Shown: one piece after another, positions 60,181 through 64,000 of the stretch
How positions within the stretch are numbered: the first letter of the stretch is position 1
Layout of the letters: each line of letters starts with the position of its first letter
DNA from: Tsukamurella spumae
GTDB taxonomy: Bacteria > Actinomycetota > Actinomycetes > Mycobacteriales > Mycobacteriaceae
Assembly: GCF_012396015.1 (NCBI RefSeq)
Contig: NZ_JAAXOQ010000024.1
Coordinates: forward strand, 1 to 64,000
Direction of reading: 5' to 3'
Length of the DNA stretch: 64,000 nt
Notes under the pieces: model-generated
Seen by the model: the letters and a program-made list of their open reading frames with translations, nothing else
What the model was told of the DNA's origin: nothing
Database searches by the model: none
Translations under genes and position numbers: made by a program

Positions 60181-60524
60181 GCACCGTCACCACCCACGTC
60201 CTCGACACCGCGCGCGGTGTCCCGGCAGGCGGCGTACCGGTCCGGATGGACCGGATCGGCCCCGACGGCACCGTCGACCCCGTGGCGCACGGCGTCACGG
60301 ACGACGACGGGCGCGTCAAGGACCTCGGCCCCGACGACCTGCCGGCCGGCGTCTACCGACTCACCTTCGACGTCGCCGGCTACGCCGCGACCACCGGGCA
60401 GGAGAACTTCTTCCCCGAGGTCGCCATCACCTTCCGCCTGATCGCGGTCGACGGCGCCGTGCCCCATCACCACGTCCCCCTCCTGCTCAGCCCGTTCCAG
60501 TACTCCACCTACAAAGGAAGCTGA
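60177..60524 (+). CDS. 5-hydroxyisourate hydrolase
   Basis: A 115-residue transthyretin-like enzyme acting between uricase and OHCU decarboxylase. Start ATG 60177 overlaps the previous stop. The family signature THVLDTARGVPAGGVPVRMD opens the protein (His 7), and it closes with HHHVPLLLSPFQYSTYKGS. The terminal YRGS tetrapeptide of most HIU hydrolases is replaced by YKGS, a conservative change. It is followed five bases later by uricase. Confidence 0.95.
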   Translation: MSTVTTHVLDTARGVPAGGVPVRMDRIGPDGTVDPVAHGVTDDDGRVKDLGPDDLPAGVYRLTFDVAGYAATTGQENFFPEVAITFRLIAVDGAVPHHHVPLLLSPFQYSTYKGS

Positions 60525-60529
60525 CCATC

Positions 60530-61435
60530 ATGGCAATCCACCTGGGCCCCAACCAGTACGGCAAGGCCGAGAACCGTGTGGTGCGCATCTACCGCGATAC
60601 CCCTCGCCACACGATCCGCGACCTGAACGTCTCGTCCGCCCTCCGCGGCGACTTCACGGACGCGCACATCAGCGGCGACCAGTCCGCGGTTCTGCCCACC
60701 GACACCCAGAAGAACACCGCCTTCTCCTTCGCCAAGGAGAAGGGCGTGGGGGCCATCGAGGACTACGCCCTCACCCTGGGCGGTCATTTCATCGACTCCA
60801 CCCCCAAGGCCGACGGTGCCCGGATCGAGGTGCACGAGTACCCGTGGGACCGGATCCTGGTCGACGGCGCGGAGCACGACCACGCCTTCGTCCGCTCGGG
60901 CGGCGGCATCCGCTCGACCGTCGTCAACATCGATGGCCGCGGAGCGGACCGAAAGGCCCACGTGGTCACCGGCATTCACGACCTGACACTGCTCAAGTCG
61001 ACCGGCTCCGAGTTCCACGGCTTCCTCAAGGACAAGTACACGACGCTGCAGGAGACCGACGATCGGATCCTCGCGACCTCCCTGGTGGCGAAGTGGCGTT
61101 ACGCGCACACCGACGTGGACTGGGACGCCTCGTTCTCCTCGATCCGCGCGATCCTGCTCAAGCGCTTCGCGCAGATCCACAGCAAGGCCCTGCAGCAGAC
61201 CCTGTACGGCATGGGCGAGTCCGTGCTCGAGCAGCACCCCGAGGTCGCGGAGATCAAGTTCTCGGCGCCGAACAAGCACCACTTCCTCGTGGACCTCTCG
61301 CCCTTCGGCGTGGAGAACCCGGGCGAGGTCTTCATCGCCGCCGACCGCCCGTACGGCCTCATCGAGGCGAGCGTCGTCCGTGACGACGCCCCCGAGGCCG
61401 GCTCGGCGTGGCACGGCGTCCCCGGATTCTGCTAG
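60530..61435 (+). CDS. urate oxidase (uricase)
   Basis: A 301-residue cofactor-free oxidase turning urate into 5-hydroxyisourate. Start ATG 60530. Visible motifs are GPNQYGKAENRVVRIYRDTP with the catalytic Lys, LPTDTQKNTAFSFAKEKGVG with the catalytic Thr, TLLKSTGSEFHGFLKDKYTT, SLVAKWRY and PNKHHFLVDLSPFGVENPGE carrying the third catalytic His. Length is typical. It is the third gene of a four-gene unit with the permease. Confidence 0.96.
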   Translation: MAIHLGPNQYGKAENRVVRIYRDTPRHTIRDLNVSSALRGDFTDAHISGDQSAVLPTDTQKNTAFSFAKEKGVGAIEDYALTLGGHFIDSTPKADGARIEVHEYPWDRILVDGAEHDHAFVRSGGGIRSTVVNIDGRGADRKAHVVTGIHDLTLLKSTGSEFHGFLKDKYTTLQETDDRILATSLVAKWRYAHTDVDWDASFSSIRAILLKRFAQIHSKALQQTLYGMGESVLEQHPEVAEIKFSAPNKHHFLVDLSPFGVENPGEVFIAADRPYGLIEASVVRDDAPEAGSAWHGVPGFC

Positions 61436-61449
61436 TAGGGGCCGACGCG

Positions 61450-62832
61450 ATGACCACCGCCAGCGCCATCCTCGAGCGGCCCGAGGACGAGAGGCTCCCC
61501 CTCGGGCGCACCTTCATCTACGGGCTCCAACACATCCTCACGATGTACGGAGGCGTCATCGCTCCACCCCTGATCGTGGGTGGCGCGGCGGGGCTGTCCG
61601 CCACCGACATGGGCCTGCTGGTGACCGCCGGCCTGTTCGTCAGCGGCCTGGCCACGATCCTGCAGACCCTCGGGCTCGGCCCGTTCGGCGCGAGACTGCC
61701 CATCGTGCAGGGTCTCTCGTTCGCGAGCGTCTCGACGATGACGGCCATCGCCAAGGACGGCGGCGTGCGTCCGATCTTCGGCGCGATCATCGTCGCGGGC
61801 CTCATCGGCCTCGCACTGTCGACGATCTTCGCGAGGCTGATCCGTTACTTCCCACCGGTCGTCACGGGCACGATCATCACGGTCATCGGCCTGTCGCTGC
61901 TCCCGACCACGTTCACCTGGTCGATGGGCGGAGCCGGGGCCAAGGATCTCGGATCGACCGCCAACATCGGCCTCGCGGGGCTCACCCTGCTCATCATCCT
62001 GGTGATCAGCCGGCTCTTCCAGGGCGCGGTGTCACGACTGTCGATCCTCATCGGCATCGTGGTCGGAACGGGCATCGCCGCGATCTTCGGCAAGGTCGAC
62101 TTCTCCCGGGTCGGCACCGGTCCCGTGTTCGCTCTGCCGCCCGTGATGCACTTCGGGACGCCGACCTTCCAGATCGGCGCCATCATCTCGATGACCATCG
62201 TGATCCTCGTGATCATGACGGAGACCACGGCCGACATCCTCGCGATCGGTGAGATCGTGGGCACCCCCGTCGATGCCAAGCGGGTGGCGGCGGGCCTGCG
62301 CGCCGACATGCTCTCGACGACCGTGGCCCCGGCGTTCAGCGCCTTCCCGTGCAGCGCCTTCGCGCAGAACGTCGGGCTGGTCGCCCTGACGGGCATCAAG
62401 AGCCGCTACGTCGTGGCGATGGGCGGCGGCATCCTCGCCGTCCTGGGGCTGCTGCCCGTGGTGGGTCGCGTGATCGCCGCCATCCCGTATCCGGTCCTGG
62501 GCGGCGCCGGGATCGTGCTGTTCGGCTCCGTCGCGGCGAGCGGGATCAAGACACTCTCGCGAGTGGACTTCGACGGGAACCTGAACATGGTCATCGTGGC
62601 CGTCGCGCTCGGTATGGGGATGATCCCCGTTGCGGCGCCGACCTTCTGGAACCAGTTCCCGACGGCCGTCGGCACCATCATGCACTCGGGCATCAGTGCG
62701 GCGGCGGTGGTCGCGGTGGTCCTCAACTTCCTGTTCAACGAGATCAAGGCGGGCAACCGGCCCGACGTGTCCGTGTTCGCCGCCGTCCCGGACGAGCGCA
62801 GCAATCCACCGAAGCCCAGCAGCGATCACTGA
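61450..62832 (+). CDS. purine (urate/xanthine) permease, NCS2 family
   Basis: A 460-residue symporter with about 14 transmembrane segments starting at ATG 61450. Typical NCS2 features are YGLQHILTMYGGVIAPPLIV, PIVQGLSFASVSTM, the ITVIGLSLLPTTFTW region and the signature TETTADILAIGEIVG, followed by AFSAFPCSAFAQNVGLVALTGIKS. The QNVGLVALTG motif indicates uric acid/xanthine rather than uracil. It is 14 nt downstream of uricase and would import urate or xanthine for it. A strong hairpin follows. Confidence 0.94.
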   Translation: MTTASAILERPEDERLPLGRTFIYGLQHILTMYGGVIAPPLIVGGAAGLSATDMGLLVTAGLFVSGLATILQTLGLGPFGARLPIVQGLSFASVSTMTAIAKDGGVRPIFGAIIVAGLIGLALSTIFARLIRYFPPVVTGTIITVIGLSLLPTTFTWSMGGAGAKDLGSTANIGLAGLTLLIILVISRLFQGAVSRLSILIGIVVGTGIAAIFGKVDFSRVGTGPVFALPPVMHFGTPTFQIGAIISMTIVILVIMTETTADILAIGEIVGTPVDAKRVAAGLRADMLSTTVAPAFSAFPCSAFAQNVGLVALTGIKSRYVVAMGGGILAVLGLLPVVGRVIAAIPYPVLGGAGIVLFGSVAASGIKTLSRVDFDGNLNMVIVAVALGMGMIPVAAPTFWNQFPTAVGTIMHSGISAAAVVAVVLNFLFNEIKAGNRPDVSVFAAVPDERSNPPKPSSDH

Positions 62833-62867
62833 CCCGCCCGACCCGACCCGGCGGCACCGTCGCCCTC

Positions 62868-62903
62868 GAAGCCGGAGTGCGCCCCCACGCGCACTCCGGC
62901 TTC
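62868..62903 (+). terminator. hairpin terminator of the urate operon
   Basis: GAAGCCGGAGTGCGC and GCGCACTCCGGCTTC form a perfect 15-bp stem with a CCCCAC loop, 36 nt after the permease stop. No U run follows. It separates the urate unit from the next operon. Confidence 0.85.
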
Positions 62904-62942
62904 GTCGGCTCCGGGCCGGCTCGGATCCACCGGACGAAAGGG

Positions 62943-62971
62943 TTGACGTGACTCCCATCACATGCGACAAT
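62943..62971 (+). promoter_or_regulatory. glyoxylate operon promoter with CRP/GlxR-type site
   Basis: TTGACG (62943-62948), 17 bp, then GACAAT (62966-62971). CGTGA-CTCCCA-TCACA (62947-62962) matches the site before the urate operon in position and sequence. Downstream, both leaders also share TTCCG ... CGAAAG ... AGGTC, so about 80 bp look duplicated. The rest of 62833-63074 has no gene. Confidence 0.68.
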
Positions 62972-63074
62972 TCCATTGTACGGAAATGTTCTTTCCGACA
63001 GGCGAAAGCTAGCAGGTCGATTCGACCTCGCCGGAACCTGAACCGCCGTACGCCCTGCCTGAAGAAGGAGCCCC

Positions 63075-63908
63075 ATGAGCGCCAACGCCCTCGCCAAGTA
63101 CACGGTGAACTGCTCGATCCTGCTGACCGACCTGCCCGCCCCGGAGCGCCCCCGCGCCGTCCGCGAGGCGGGCTTCGAGGCCGTCGAGTTCTGGTGGCCG
63201 TTCGCGACCGCCGTCCCCGGGGACCGTCAGGTCGACGCCTTCGTGACCGCGATCGAGGACGCCGGCGTGCAGCTCACCGGCCTGAACTTCTTCGCGGGCG
63301 ATATGCCCGACGGCGACCGCGGCATCCTCTCCGATCCCGCCCGCACCGCCGAGTTCCGCGACAACATCGAGGCCACCGTCGGCATCGGCGAGCGCCTGGG
63401 CACCCCGGCCTTCAACGCCCTGTACGGCAACCGGATCAACGGTGTCGCGCCCGAGGAGCAGGACGCCGTCGCGGCGGAGAACCTCGCCGCGGCCGCCCGC
63501 GCCGCGGCGCGCATCGGCGCCGTCGTCCTGATCGAGCCCGTGAGCGGCGCGCCCCGGTACCCGCTCCGGACCGCCGCCGACGCGGTCGCGGTCATGGACC
63601 GGGTGCGCGACGAACACGGCACCGACGCGCTGCGCCTGCTCGCCGACCTGTACCACCTGCAGGTCAACGGCGACGACGTGAGCGCAGCGATCGACGCCCA
63701 TGCGGGCCGCATCGGGCACGTCCAGATCGCCGACGATCCGGGTCGCGGCGAGCCCGGCACCGGCACCCTCGACCTCGCCGGGCACCTCGCCCACCTCGAG
63801 CGCGTCGGCTACCGCGGCAGGATCGGCCTCGAATACAAGCAGAGCCTGAGCGACCCCTTCGCCTGGCTCCCCGTCGCCGAGCGCAGCGCCGTCATCGCCG
63901 CCCCCTGA
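63075..63908 (+). CDS. hyi: hydroxypyruvate isomerase
   Basis: A 277-residue TIM-barrel enzyme interconverting hydroxypyruvate and tartronate semialdehyde in glyoxylate assimilation. Start ATG 63075 has GAAGAAGGAG upstream. AKYTVNCSILLTDLPAPERP, GFEAVEFWWPFATAVPG, LTGLNFFAGDMPDGDRGILS, VVLIEPVSGAPRYPL (metal-binding Glu), LRLLADLYHLQVNGDD and IGHVQIADDPGRGEPGTGTL match the Hyi family. It precedes a tartronate semialdehyde reductase gene by 26 nt, the usual order of the gcl-hyi-glxR pathway. Confidence 0.92.
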   Translation: MSANALAKYTVNCSILLTDLPAPERPRAVREAGFEAVEFWWPFATAVPGDRQVDAFVTAIEDAGVQLTGLNFFAGDMPDGDRGILSDPARTAEFRDNIEATVGIGERLGTPAFNALYGNRINGVAPEEQDAVAAENLAAAARAAARIGAVVLIEPVSGAPRYPLRTAADAVAVMDRVRDEHGTDALRLLADLYHLQVNGDDVSAAIDAHAGRIGHVQIADDPGRGEPGTGTLDLAGHLAHLERVGYRGRIGLEYKQSLSDPFAWLPVAERSAVIAAP

Positions 63909-63934
63909 TCCCCTCCGCAGCAAAGGAACTCCTC

Positions 63935-64000
63935 ATGACGAACATCGCCTTCATCGGACTCGGCATCATGGGCAGCCCGATGGCCGTGCACCTGCAGAAC
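63935..64000 (+). CDS. tartronate semialdehyde reductase (5' end only)
   Basis: Only 22 codons are in the window, starting at ATG 63935. MTNIAFIGLGIMGSPMAVHL holds the NAD(P)-binding GLGIMG motif of the 3-hydroxyisobutyrate dehydrogenase family. After hydroxypyruvate isomerase, the expected member is 2-hydroxy-3-oxopropionate reductase, which makes D-glycerate from tartronate semialdehyde. The family assignment is firm; the exact substrate rests on context. Confidence 0.82.
   Translation, partial: MTNIAFIGLGIMGSPMAVHLQN

Overview
The window is high-GC actinobacterial DNA. The gene set points to the mycolic-acid-bearing Mycobacteriales: a single-chain bacterial FAS-I of about 3,100 residues with acpS beside it, oligoribonuclease, an LdtMt2-type L,D-transpeptidase lipoprotein, an LCP protein, DUF3558-like lipoproteins, a WXG/PPE-like type VII substrate candidate and the Mec/CysO/CysM cysteine pathway. 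Two blocks follow Mycobacterium tuberculosis gene order: orn, lppS, bcp, acpS, fas (Rv2511-Rv2524c) and pncB, clpS, DUF2017, mec, cysO, cysM, rhomboid, Rv1339-like, rph, rdgB (Rv1330c-Rv1341). A fused 1,820-residue acyl-CoA carboxylase next to fas fits Tsukamurella, Gordonia or Rhodococcus relatives better than Mycobacterium; Tsukamurella is my guess, not a demonstration.

Layout. 1-4766: right end of an integrated phage-like element. A leftward chain of small overlapping genes (excisionase-like, five small proteins of unknown function, a replication-like protein, an HNH nuclease running off the window) diverges from a repressor-integrase pair across a switch-like operator region. 4823-9805: orn, tRNA-His, a secreted serine protease, an F420-type reductase and two membrane PH-domain proteins. 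9981-17426: tRNA-Lys, a receptor Ser/Thr kinase, L,D-transpeptidase, NADH dehydrogenase, LysR regulator, a frameshifted bcp and an acyl-CoA dehydrogenase. 17657-32888: the fatty-acid block, fused carboxylase, acpS and fas, which together would make malonyl-CoA, activate the carrier domain and build acyl chains.

33198-37961: sirtuin, type VII-like substrate, a small helical protein, two lipoproteins and an AroE-like enzyme. 37977-46000: a 1,405-residue superfamily 1 helicase-nuclease fusion, a DEAD-box RNA helicase and an acyl-CoA ligase. 46065-57311: DUF3817/LprD-like pair, tRNA-Leu, LCP protein, rdgB, rph, a Rv1339-like phosphodiesterase, rhomboid, cysM-cysO-mec, clpS, the pncB-pncA NAD salvage operon and a VapBC pair. 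57352-58940: an alpha/beta hydrolase divergent from a TetR regulator. 58921-64000: urate catabolism (OHCU decarboxylase, HIU hydrolase, uricase, purine permease) followed by a hydroxypyruvate isomerase/tartronate semialdehyde reductase operon. Both operons begin with a similar leader carrying a CRP/GlxR-type palindrome, which suggests joint control of purine and glyoxylate salvage.

Window-wide, the 9-mer GCACCGTCG (or CGACGGTGC) recurs about 49 times by my count in all reading contexts, far more than composition predicts. The strongest candidates for something undescribed are that iterated word, the left-end element, the helicase-nuclease and the type VII-like cassette.
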